NCBI GenBank assembly: GCA_038503075.1
Contig: JBCAML010000004.1
Span: forward strand, 1,757,149 to 1,821,148
Direction: 5' to 3'
From: Gyromitra esculenta
Taxonomy: Eukaryota > Ascomycota > Pezizomycetes > Pezizales > Discinaceae
Length of the DNA stretch: 64,000 nucleotides
Shown here: positions 9,719 to 20,906 of the stretch, in pieces
How the letters are laid out: every line of letters begins with the position of its first letter
Position numbering within the stretch: position 1 is the first letter of the stretch
Notes under the pieces: generated by a model
The model's input: the letters and a program-made list of their open reading frames with translations, nothing else
What the model was told of the DNA's origin: nothing
Database searches by the model: none
Program-made: the position numbers and the translations under genes

Positions 9719-11918
9719 TTACGCCCCATCCACATCGTCCCAACTATCTCTTAGCTCCACCGTAATTGCGCCCTTAATCCATTCGTCATTCTCCACCGCA
9801 TCCAACTTCCATCTCTTACTCGCCCTCTTCAATAACCCTTCTACAATCCTCTTCCCACCCTCCATCCTTGGATCATATCCTCCTCTCTCACCGTTGACAT
9901 CGACCACGATCCCTGAATCCCCCGATTCCATCGACCCCTGTGGCATTGGTGCTAATTTTACCCATTTCCACTCGCACCTCGCGATCCTATGTGCCGTCTT
10001 ACTTCGCATCTTTTGCTCTGTCGATCCCGGTGGTGGGTCGAATGGAAGTCGGCCTTCCATTAGTGCAAATAAAAGAACGCCTAGTGCCCATGCGTCTGTC
10101 TGACGCCCGTCGTAGGGCTGCCCCATTATTAGTTCGGGGGAGGCGTAGTCGTCGGAGCCGCAGCGAGTAGTAAGGAGGTCGTCTCTTTCGAAGTCAACGC
10201 GGCGGGAGAGACCGACGTCGGTGAGGGTGGTGATAGGATAGTTCTCACCGTAGGGATTATCGGCGATTTCACGTAACCGTGGTCGTGAGAAATTAATGAG
10301 GACGTCTAATACATAATTTTTTAGCGTTTCCATGCCGTGTGAAAAGATCAGACGAAAGGATAATTGCCGGGTGGGGGTCAAGTATACTTTCTAGTTTTAC
10401 ATCGCGATGAACTATGCTGTTCTTGTGTAGATATCGAATAGCACCAACAATCTCCGCAGCCATTCGTCGAATCAATGGAGCTTTTAAAGGAAATGTGGGG
10501 TCTGACGCCAGGTCGAATAAGTCACCTCCGGGGCAGTAAGGTAATATCAACAGAGCTCTTGAAGGCTCAATGCTAAAAGCTCTGAGTCGTACTAACGCTG
10601 GGTGATTAACACTGTTGAGAATATCAAGTTCCCGTTTTAATGAACTCTCAACCCGTTCCTTAGAAGCTCCTCCGGCAGCTCCATGCTCAACAATCTTCAC
10701 GGCTACGAGCTTTTTCGGATTCAGCGAAACAGGCTCTCTCTCGACCATAACTTCATCCTCACAAACACCGTCAACCTCCTCCGGCAGCGTTTCCGAAGTG
10801 GCCAGAATGACCCTGCTGAATGTGCCGTGACCCAATAGCCTAATACCTCTCCATCGCTGTACCTTGTTGTCCGGAACCGTCCTCGCCTCGAAGCTCTCCA
10901 GCCTTTGTTTCTTGATCAATCGAACCTGCGCTTCTGTGGAATCCGTCGCGGTATCCACGCTCGAGATTGACGATAGTGAAGTTGCACTCCCACTAAGTGC
11001 AGGACTCGATTCTGCAGAGGATAAAGTCCACCTCTTCTGCGCCAAGAAATCCTCGCGTCGCAGTCGCGTCCCCCCCGTAGAATCTACGTCAAGATTAGCG
11101 ACCACGCCTTCGTCTCCAGCGTTCGCGCCGCTCAATGCGGTCCTGAACAAGTCTCGGCTCCGCGCATGCGGAACCGCTAGCGAGCTAGAATCGTAATCCC
11201 CGCCGCTGCGAGACACATTGTTGTTGTATGCGAACTCGGCGCCGGGTGGTGTGGGGCCCAAGCCTTGATAAATCTTCCGTTGGGTCTGTGCTGCAAGGGC
11301 GGTTGAGAGCGATTCGCCTGTTGACGTAACGAGAGCCGACTCACCACTCCCATTGATGCTCCTGGGCATTGATGGGTGCGTCTGCGAGGGCTTTCTTGAT
11401 AACGACCTGCTGCGAAATCTATTCCATGGGCCAGGGGAATTGCTAGTTATAATTGGAGAGGGGAGAGGTGTCATTTTCGTGAAAGAGTCCAGCCCCGGTG
11501 AGTAAGCGGATGTTGCGGAGGCGGGGGACAACGAATCGACAAATGACGTCGACTTCGAGATCCCCGCTTGCTGTTGCCGTGCAGACGCCACGGTTATGTT
11601 TGAAGTTTCAAGACGAAGCCCAGGCAGGGGAGTAGAGTATGAGGGGTATTTGTAGGAGTGAAAAGAGTTGCGGGGAAGTGGGGTTTGTGCGGGGGACTGC
11701 AATGGGATGTGATGTTGCTGAAGCAAGGCAGCATCCTGCTGCTGATGGTTGTTGCCCGGCACAGATAAGGTGGTTGAGGGGATGGACGAGGAAGGAGCAG
11801 AAGGAGGGAAGGAGGGGGTGGAGGGGGGAAGAACGGTAAGAGGAGGAGAAGGAGGCGGAGTAGAATGAGGGACAGGAGAAACGTGATGTTGGGTCCGGAG
11901 ATGATGTTGGGCGGCCAT
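9719..11918 (-). CDS. Ser/Thr protein kinase, CAMK-like fungal type, DVG variant
   Basis: Exons (minus): 11918-10388 and 10305-9719; 705 residues. Residues 1-355 are low complexity, rich in Pro, Ser, Thr and Gln. The kinase domain covers about 356-680: glycine loop [12 protein letters not shown]-binding Lys in VAVK (about 408), catalytic HRDVKLEN split by the intron at 10306-10387, [12 protein letters not shown] activation segment and [20 protein letters not shown]. The metal-binding DFG is replaced by DVG (residues 540-542); Asp is retained, so activity is plausible. Insertions occur between the glycine loop and Lys and after HRD. The organisation suggests the fungal kinases around Prr1/YPL150W, but the exact orthologue is uncertain. 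Confidence 0.88.
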
Positions 11919-14000
11919 GACCGTGGGGGAACTGAGGGAAGGAGTGACCCGAGTCTAAACGCAGCGGCAATTGGAATGTATGTAGGTACGGAGTAGGTAT
12001 TGATAGAAAGATAGCATAAAGTAACACAAGTTGATGTCTGAATTCCCAACTGGTCTGTGATAGTGAATGGGGGGGAGGTTATTATTATCGATGGTTTGAA
12101 GCAACCTTCTTAATTTGCTTCTTGCTGTGTGATGCCCGTGAGTAGAAAATGCAAGAAACAGAAGCGTTTCAAATATTCCTTGCTTTCAACCACGAGCGTG
12201 ACCGAGCAGGTGGACCGTGGACGAATGCAGTTCAGAGTCTCACGGCTCTGCAGGATGTGATGTATGTCAGTACTCGGTGCAGCGTCCGTAAAGGGCACCC
12301 TTACTGTACTGAGAACATCCACATCCACATCCACCCAGGTGCTCTGCCTTCTTGCAGATGCACATGCGCTGGCTGTGGCTGGCTGCAGTCGAGTCTAGGA
12401 CGTGGGGAATGGGGGAAGAAGGCCCTTGATTCTGCCCAAATTGGCTCTCGCAGCGAAATTACTCCACTCGAACGAACGAACTGCTCTCTCTAAATGAGGT
12501 GGGGATCAGGGTTGGTATGCACATTACCCGTGATAATACTCGTGACGGTTTCCGAAACACCGGAACAACCGCAGGCCATAGGTTATACCGTGGAGATTCA
12601 TCACAGACAGGTACCTACAGGCATACATTAGAATAGAGTATATGTACTTACTTTAAATGTCGTCTGAAGTCTCAACCTGCATCTGCCCTCAATCTCTGGT
12701 CCCAATCCCCGGATACGAGTGCCCAGTTTTATCGCCACCAAATTGGCCAGCTGATCAGCTGGTACACGCCCAGGGCGTGCATCAACCTTCACGTATGTAC
12801 TCCACAAAAGAGTCGGGACCATAAATTGGCCAGAAATTAGAAATTGGAATTGGCAAGTGGGGCTTTGGATGAACTCCTCCATCCCAAAGCAATAAGGCAG
12901 TAGTCACTGTGTACGGTAATTTGGGATTGCAATTGCGCCTATCTTCACCGCCTGGCTTATTCAGGTTTCTCGCCCGATTCCGGACGTTGGTGCCCTGTCA
13001 CGCTGATGATCCCAAAGTACCCTGTGACCGAGAGAGAGAAAGGAAGCGCCATTCGGTGTCTCGAGTGTTTCGCTTGTACCTATCCTGGGACCGCGTTTTT
13101 GTGGAGAGATTCCGTAACCGCGCGCGGCTCCGTGGCACGTGAGCGGCTGTTTCCGGTAGACTGCTTCCCTGATGCACGTGGGAGATCTTCGCTTCCATAC
13201 TTATCAAACGGGGGCGCAGTTAGGTACCTTGAACGATCAATAATCCCAATCTCAGAGTTACGATCGCACCCACCAACAGGAAACAAATCAATTTTGACGG
13301 CAAAAGGTCAAACAACAGAAGAATTTCAAATTAATTTTTAAGATTACCATGGCCCTCCAGATGTCTACGTCTGCAGGCATAGGGAAATTTGCGTATGTGG
13401 ATTATGTGAGAGACTCATCGGCAATATCTCTGGCAGACCTCTCTCTCCCCTCAAGACTGCACTAGAGTTGACGAAGTCACAGAGCCATCAGCGATACCTT
13501 GGATAAACCTTGGATCAGTTCCTGCATGAGTCCAGCTCGAGTGGTAATTGATAGATACGGTGGCCGAGAGTATCTCACTTCTGATTCGTCGGAGTTGAAT
13601 CGTAACCCGCTCCACTCCATAGCTATTGGCTTCTTGCGAGGAGGGAGAGATCTGTGGAGATAAATGGGATCGTTAGATATCACTCGCGTCAATTTTCCCT
13701 CCGCCCCCAGCCAACCCTCGAAATACTAACCCATAGCCCCGTTATCCCCACTTCGCAGAGAAACCCTGTATATACAATCGCCAGGGACTCGAGGCAAACC
13801 CCTAACCCTAGCGCACCCGGTCTTCGCTTAGTCTACAGCACCGTCCACGTGATACCGTGCGGCTCTGATGGAAGTGTTCTGACTAAGGAAATTGCTTGGC
13901 GGGACGTCGAGCTTTGGCCCGCACCCAACAACACCACCGTGGTAAACGACAGCACCACAGACACGCTCGCCAGCTGCTCTTCCGTACCTTTACCTCTGCC
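11919..14000. other. Intergenic, about 2.1 kb, no gene seen
   Basis: Divergent spacer between the kinase start and the FHIP start; it must hold both promoters. Several short open frames on each strand have no recognisable family. A CCTAACCCTA stretch near 13800 is too short to be telomeric. Confidence 0.5.
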
Positions 14001-17000
14001 ATGGATTTCGTATGTAATCTCGTTTCCCCCGCACTAGCTCTCCGTCTTTTCGCGTCGTTTTGACTCTCGGAGACAAAAATCTCCAAATTACTGAGGGAAC
14101 GTAGCTGACAGATCTCTGGATATCCTCAGTGGAACCGTTTAATTGGGGGCTCCGGTTCCTCTTCAAACAATGCTAGCAAACAACCCCCTCCCGCCACTCC
14201 CCAGCAACGCCTCGCCAAGTTCAAACGGAACTGGCAATCCTTAATGGCATGGAAACCTTGCACCTCACCCTCTCCCCCGAAGGGAGAGAGAGAAAGAAGA
14301 GGAGAGGATACCAGCTGACCGTGTAGCTTCCACTTGTTTAGCACTCTTGGCGAAACGCCCGTGAAAACGACCCTTCCTCGCAGGATCAGCTTCGCAGCTA
14401 CGTTAAACGTCTCACCGACCTCTTAATCGAGGAGGAGAAGCGCTCTGCACGCCTCTGTATGAACTTTTGCTACGAGAACCAGGTCTTCATCACGTTGTCC
14501 GAGATTGGACAGTCTGGGTCTGCAGGGGTAATTAGGGAGTGTATAACTGCGTTTTCAACGCTAATTGATAACGAGGATGAAGACTTTCTAGCACAGGAGA
14601 GCTTCGCGCAGAGTCTAATTGCTTTTCTGAGGAAAACTAGCCAGAGCTCGGATTTGGTGTTTGAAGGGGAGTTTGTGGAGCTGCTGTTTAGCATTGCCGC
14701 AAAGATCAGGCTGAGTCCGGGGATACTGGAGGCATGGTTTACAACAAGAGGGGAGGAGGAGGGGGGGAGGGAGTTCGAGAGCTTGGGGCCGCAACAGCGG
14801 TTCGCGGGGATCACGAATAAGGTACGGCGAGATTTTCAGTTTGGTTGATTAGAGATGAGCAAGGGCGAAGAAAGGCTTGTTTGCGGTCTAACAAAGGTCG
14901 TATTTAGGATGATTTTCCGCTGTTCTATCTTTTGATTGATTATGTGCACCATGAGGGAAGGGTTGGTGATTTTGCAAGGACGGGGCTGTTGTATATCATC
15001 GAAGCTGCATATACGTCTGGAGATCTTGAGAAATGGATCGTAGAAAGTGATCTTGCAACTTTGATGGCGTCGGGTTTGGGAGCGCTTTATAGCCAGCTTA
15101 GCAGGTTGTTCCTCCCGCAAGCTTTTCCATGCTGGGCGAATCTAGTTGACGATGGTTTCCAGAAAACTAGTCGTAACTTATCCGACAGAAGATCCTCCAA
15201 CTATTCTTATTCTTTCAGACTACTCCTCTAGCCCACCGAATTTTGGAGCTGAGAGCTCGAATTCGCCAGATTTTCAAACACATCTGGAGACATTCCTGTC
15301 GTATCTTATATTCTGGCAGGACGTACTGGAACACTGCAGATCGGCGGATGTTAAGCAAACCCTCCTGGACCATTTCCAAGTTTTGTTCTTGCAGCAGTTA
15401 CTGTGCGTTTAGAATTACCACTCCAATTATGCTTGAGTTACTAAGTTTTATAGATATCCCTCTCTGCTCGAATCTTCTGATATAGATGGTGGTTCCTCCG
15501 TTGCAGTCTTAACCTATGTTCGGGTTGTGCTCGATACTCTCGAACACCCCGATCTTATACATCTAATTCTCTCGTATCTTATGGCACTTCCGGATAAGCT
15601 AAAACCGACCTCTCCTCCGCCTCAGTCTCCTGCAATGGCGAGACGTCGAAAATCACTTGATCTCCTTTCCAAGGTCGCAAACATGGACGACAAGCCGACT
15701 CCAGACTTGTTTAACTTGGTGGATTTAGTGTTGACTAGTCTTAGATCCAGATCCCAGCAGACTGTTTCCGCGACTCTTAGGCTGGTATCGACAATACTGA
15801 GGAAACATCATCCATACTCAATATCTACTTTATTGAAGGTCATCCCGGTTCCTGCTGGCGCCCAGGTGAGGACTATCGGTGCCCACAATAAAGAGATGGA
15901 GCTACTGTTCTCGCTCGTGGGCGACATCTCAGAGGATAGAGATGTCTCAGAGAGCTATGGCGAGCACTTGAAGGACAACTTGGTGTTGCTTGAATCTCAC
16001 CCTTGCTCTGCCAAGCTCCTTGCTCTCAAGAACGGTAACGGCCGTGACACAGGAGATGACGATACGAATCCTCGATGGGCTAAACTAAGGGATATGCAGG
16101 CGCACACAATACATCCGAATGACCCGTTGCTCAGAAATGTGATCGAACTCCTGAACACGTTCTTCTCCAACACGGTGGAAACGAACCTGATTCTTACTGC
16201 TGTTATCGTTGATCTCGCGACATGCTCGTGGATGCGACCAGAGGGATGGCTGTTGTTTGATCCTAACAGCTATGAGTTCGAGGGTAGCGATGAGTCAGAT
16301 GAAGATGACGAAATGGAGGACATAGAGAACGAGCTAGCGGAGATAATGGGTGATAGCGACGAGAAGGATATATTTGCACAAAAAGAGCGGAAGCGATATA
16401 TTGCTCTCAAGAAAGCAAATCGGATACCAAGATTCACTAGCACTCCTCCTGTACTAGAGGCGCTCCAAGGTCTCATGAGCCAGATCAGGGCTTATCGGAG
16501 GGAGATCCCTGACCTTGGTGATAAACTCGCTGAACGCAAACGCGCTTTCCAGTTCGCGGACGAACTTAACGAGGCGCTCCTTTCATCACCACTCTCGTCC
16601 CCGCCTGTCCCCTCTCAACCTATCCGTAACTCTAAACTCGACGCTATCTCGCCGCGAAATCTCGTGCGCCCTTCGTCCGCCTCTCCCGCAGGCACTGGCC
16701 GCCAGCGACAACCTTCTGGTGGGTCTGCGTACCCCACGTCCGCCGCACGTTCGTCTCGCATGCCTGCGCAGGTTACGTCGACTTCCTCCTCACGCGGTAT
16801 TTCGCCAGCTGCGGTGGCGGCGGGGAGTCCCAGTAGTCCTTTCAATTCGCATGTGGCAGATACAACGATGAGACGGATTAAGGTGTTGCAGCCGGGACAA
16901 GCGGGACTACATTTACCACCACCGCCGGAGGGAGAGAGCAGAGAAGGGAGCGTCAGGAGTGATGCGGGGACGGCGACGACGGCGACCCTGGGAGAGGAGA

Positions 17001-17186
17001 GTGACTTTACTTTGAGTCATTTATTAACAAATATCATGATTCTCCAGGTAAGTTCCTTTAGCTCAACAGCGAATGATTGGTGAAGGCAGTAGGTTAATGA
17101 TTGCGGTGTGATAGGAGTTTGTGTTGGAGCTTGCAGCGTTGGTGCAGGTTCGGGCTTCGTTATTTGGGGATGTTAAATTTGCGTAG
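14001..17186 (+). CDS. fhipA: FHIP (RAI16-like) early-endosome/dynein adaptor subunit
   Basis: Exons: 14001-14009, 14130-14246, 14342-14821, 14908-15104, 15163-15402, 15454-17047, 17115-17186; 902 residues in one frame. The start MDFWNRLIGG, then RLAKFKRNW, and conserved blocks GLLYIIEAA, GLGALYSQLSRKLV, FLSYLIFWQDVLEHC and the C-terminal EFVLELAALVQVRASLFGDVKF match FTS-Hook-interacting protein (RAI16-like). In fungi FhipA works with Hook (HookA) and FtsA to couple early endosomes to dynein. Residues about 560-720 are acidic, then Lys/Arg-rich; about 690-820 are Ser/Pro-rich and probably disordered. Exon 1 is only 9 nt. Intron 2 (14247-14341) has no usable GT donor and is read as a GC-AG intron. 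Confidence 0.9.
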
Positions 17187-17629
17187 ACTGTCACACGGAT
17201 GGGTCATCGAGTGATTGGCTTCAAAAATCCCCACTTTTTATTTGTTTTTATACTTTGCTTTTCTGATATCCGATTTTTGCAGAGGGTGGATAAAGTTCTA
17301 AAAGAATCGATAGAATTAAAAGGCGTAGGACATGCATCGTGTGGTTTTTTTCCCTTCCTTTTGTTTAACTTGACCTTTTTATTTTGCTTTTGTTTTCGCA
17401 TGGGAGGCGAAAGGAGGAATATTGATTGGGCTTAACTGCTTTTCTTTTCTTTTCTTTTCTTTCGTGTAAGATATGGTACATGCACAGAGCAACTAAATAC
17501 TTCTTCAGATATTCCAATAACTTTTTTAAAAAAAAACAAACCCTCCATACACACATTTTTTGTAGTCACCCTGATACTCACTACAGGTAGTTTCATACCC
17601 TTTCCCCACCTACAATACCACCATTCCGT
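17187..17629. other. Short spacer between convergent genes
   Basis: 443 bp of T-rich sequence holding the 3' ends of FHIP and the dehydratase gene. A TCTTT-type microsatellite lies near 17440-17460. Nothing else is seen. Confidence 0.6.
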
Positions 17630-19571
17630 CTAGGCGTCTGTGATACAGCCATGACTGGCGTCCGAAACTTGCCTGTTTAGGGGGTTAGTAATCATTGCTA
17701 GAGAAATGATCATAGGGTTGGTTTGGAGCTTACTTTGTATATTTGTAGAGAGTACCCTTGGTATACTTCAATGGCTTCGGTACAAACTCTTTCCTCCTCT
17801 CGACCAAAGTCGCTTCATCAACCATCAAATCCAGCTTCCTCTCCACAGCATCAATTACGATCTCATCACCATCCCTCACAAGCCCAATCGGCCCGCCCTC
17901 CTGCGCCTCTGGCACAATATGGCCAATCAGGAACCCGTGACTACCTCCAGAGAACCTTCCGTCAGTGATCAGCGCCACGTCTTTTCCAAGCCCAGCACCC
18001 ATGATCGCTGAAGACGGCTTCAACATCTCCACCATCCCCGGCGCACCCTTGGGTCCTTCGTAGCGGATCACGACGACCGTCTTCTCGCCCTTCTTGATTG
18101 CGCCCTTTTCAAGCGCGGTGACAAAGTCGTCTTCGCAATCGTAGACCTTGGCCTTGCCAACGAACCTGAGGCCTTCTTTACCAGTGATTTTACCAACGGA
18201 GCCACCTGGGGCGAGGGAGCCACGGAGGATCTGGATGTGGCCTGTTTTCTTGAGCGGGTTGGAAAGCGGGCGGATGATCTTTTGATCTGCGGGGAACGAA
18301 GGCACCTTCTCGAGGTTCTCGGCGAGGGTTTTGCCGGTGACGGTCATGATGGAGCCGTCGATGAGGCCTTCGCCGAGGAGGTATTTCAGCAGTGCGGGGG
18401 TGCCGCCGATTGTGTGGATATCTGCCATGACGTATTTTCCGGATGGCTTCAAGTCTGCGAGGAGCGGGATGCGGTCGGAGACGGATTGGAAGTCGTCGAT
18501 CGTGAGCTTTACGTCTACGGAGTGGGCGATCGCGATGAGGTGGAGAACGGCGTTGGTGGAGCCCCCGGTGATGTTGACCACAACCATGGCGTTTTCAAAG
18601 GCGGCGCGGGTAAGGATGTCGCGTGGGCGGACGTCCTTCTCCAAGAGGTTCCTGATGGCGAGGCCGGCATCGAGACATTCTTGGATCTTTGCGGGGGATT
18701 CTGCGGGGTTGGATGAGGAGCCGGGAAGTGTCATCCCCATGGCCTCGATTGCGGTGGCCATGGTGTTTGCGGTGTACATGCCACCACAGGCACCGGAGCC
18801 TGGACATGCGTGGCGGATGATATCAAAGCGAGTTTCCTCGTCGATTTCGCCGGTGAGGTATTGTCCGTATGACTGGAACGCAGAGACAATATCGATTTCT
18901 GCGTTTCCTTGACACTTGGACTTGCCGGGCTGGATAGTGCCTCCGTAGACCATGAGTGAAGGGCGGTTCACACGGCCCATGGCCATGATCACACCGGGCA
19001 TGTTTTTATCGCAGCCAGGGATAGAGATATTGGCGTCATACCACTGCCCACCCATAACAGTCTCGATAGAGTCTGCAATGAGGTCGCGGGACTGCAGGGA
19101 ATAACGCATGCCAGATGTGCCCATGGAGATACCGTCCGAGACGCCAACGGTGTTGAACTGGTATCCAACGAGACCAGCTTTTTGGACGCCCTCGCGGACC
19201 TTGTGGTTGAGATCCATCAAGTGCATGTTGCATGGATTGCCGGAATACCAAACGGACGAAATCCCAACCTGCGCTTTCTTCATGTCCTCTGTGCTCAGGC
19301 CAGTCGCATACAGCATGGCTTGCGAGGCGCCCTGCGATTTGGGCTGGGTAATGGTCGCCGAGGTCTTGTTGAGGCCATTGTCGTTCGAGCTCCGTGATGC
19401 GGCTGTGGCAGAGAGCGGGCGACTGGAAATAGTCTGTCAGCACGAGATATCCTTCCAGGTTCATTGGTGGCTGTTGGAAGGAAGTGCTTACGCTGCGAAC
19501 TTCAATGCCCCGTTCCACTTCAGTATCGAGGACGGCAGACTCGAGGGTCGGAGACGAAGTCGCGACAACAT
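17630..19571 (-). CDS. ilv3: Dihydroxy-acid dehydratase, mitochondrial
   Basis: Exons (minus): 19571-19492, 19422-17734, 17672-17630; 603 residues. Ilv3 dehydrates 2,3-dihydroxy-isovalerate and -methylvalerate, the third common step of valine and isoleucine synthesis, in the mitochondrial matrix. The N terminus ([15 protein letters not shown]) is a basic, Ser-rich targeting peptide. Visible motifs: PCNMHL, CDKNMPG and [13 protein letters not shown] (iron-sulphur cluster cysteines), [24 protein letters not shown], and [13 protein letters not shown] near the C terminus. The last exon encodes the usual ending, SHGCITDA; its intron has a perfect TACTAAC branch site. Length is normal. Confidence 0.96.
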
Positions 19572-20363
19572 ATCTACGGCAGTGCACAGAGTCCTGGCGA
19601 GTCCTTGATTGTTAGTGTGCGTTCCTGAAGGGTTTTTATTTTATTTTGAACACAGACTCTGAATTTAAACAGAATTTCTTTCGGCTGGATTGAAAAATAA
19701 AAAGGCCATACCTTCCAGGAAATGAATCCCAATTGAGTGGAAGAGCAATTGAGGTACTGCGCCAAACGCTGAGTCGAGCAGTGTTTGGGGAGAAGCAGAC
19801 GACGTTGAATTCCGGCGGGGGGCTTAAAAGGCCGGAGTTTGGAAGCGGAGGCTTATTATCGCTGCGCTGTGGTTGGCTGCACTGCCGCCCGTGCTGGCGC
19901 CTCTTCCGCCAGCCGACACGCCAACGCCCGTCACCGCCACTCACTCGGGGACACAGCATTTCACTCCGGCCTGATCTGATCCTGCCTGGATATATCAACA
20001 TAACCACCACGCATCCTCAGCACCTCCAACGCCGCGCAGAGAAAACAAGAAAACTCGTATCTATATTATAACAGCCCGCTAAAAACCAGGAAATTCGCTG
20101 CCGCCGTCATGATACACCACTATGATAGAAGGAATGAGATAAACGCCGTGAAATGAAATGAAATGAAACTAATTAGGGCAAAAGGGATTACTGGGTCTCC
20201 CGCTCCCAATACTTCGTCGAAGCCTTAGATCCACGCACCCCTACAAGAAAACAAGAGAAAAAAGAAGAAACTAGGGCCGGCCCCGGAGCAGAGAGCCCAA
20301 CAAATAGGTATAAAGGGACATAAAGCCATCTTTAAGGAACCCTAAGGAAAAACAGAGACAATT
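19572..20363. other. Intergenic, promoter side of ilv3
   Basis: About 790 bp upstream of the dehydratase start. No convincing gene. Mixed GC-rich (19800-19950) and A-rich (20080-20340) segments. Confidence 0.5.
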
Positions 20364-20657
20364 TCATAGACAACCCAACCCCGCTTCGACTATATCCCAT
20401 TTCCCGTCTCTAGTCCCCCAAGCTTGTGCAATAATCGGGGCTGCCTTCGCTACTGTCCCAATCCTCCTCTTCCCCGCTGAACCTTGCAACCATCTCAAGT
20501 ACCGAGATGGTTTCAACCCCAGCTTAAGCAGTCCCTGACAAGAACACCAAAGCACCCATAACCCCCTCAGAGCTCCCCACGTTTTCTTCGCCGTATTAAC
20601 CGTTGCCTGAACCCTCTTCACCCTTGCTGTAACCGGTGTTACCACGAGCCGCAACAT
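20364..20657 (-). CDS. Hypothetical small basic protein (weak)
   Basis: Open frame of 97 codons from an ATG at 20657. It is basic and amphipathic with no recognised family. The frame stays open upstream of the ATG through QLAQFYQQWET and a His/Asp run encoded by the microsatellite at 20690-20747, reaching a stop only at 20820-20822, without another ATG. So either the ATG used is internal and an upstream exon exists (a possible acceptor, AATAGCAG, lies just upstream), or the frame is fortuitous. It sits 250 bp downstream of the kinesin stop on the same strand. Low confidence. Confidence 0.28.
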   Translation of the reverse strand: MLRLVVTPVTARVKRVQATVNTAKKTWGALRGLWVLWCSCQGLLKLGLKPSRYLRWLQGSAGKRRIGTVAKAAPIIAQAWGTRDGKWDIVEAGLGCL

Positions 20658-20689
20658 AGTTTCCCATTGCTGATAAAATTGTGCTAGTT

Positions 20690-20747
20690 GATGATGATGA
20701 TGATGATCGTGATGATCGTGATGATCGTGATCGTGATCGTGATGACC
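20690..20747. repeat. GATGAT/GATCGT microsatellite
   Basis: Run of TGA/GAT and GATCGT units, about 58 bp. On the minus strand it reads as a His/Asp tract continuous with the weak frame at 20364-20657. Confidence 0.9.
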
Positions 20748-20906
20748 AATATAAATGTGATGATTTTTCCTGCTATTACCGCCGGCGCTACTACCAAAAA
20801 AAGAAAGAAAAAGAAAGAGTCAACCCCAGTGTACCCCGGAACGCCCAACAACCCTACCGCAGAAGGTTCTACCTGCCGGGCCTTATATCTTTGTATGTAT
20901 TGTTTT

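Noticed and set aside
13798..13812. Telomere-like CCTAACCCTA
   Set aside because: Less than two repeat units, inside a gene-bearing region.
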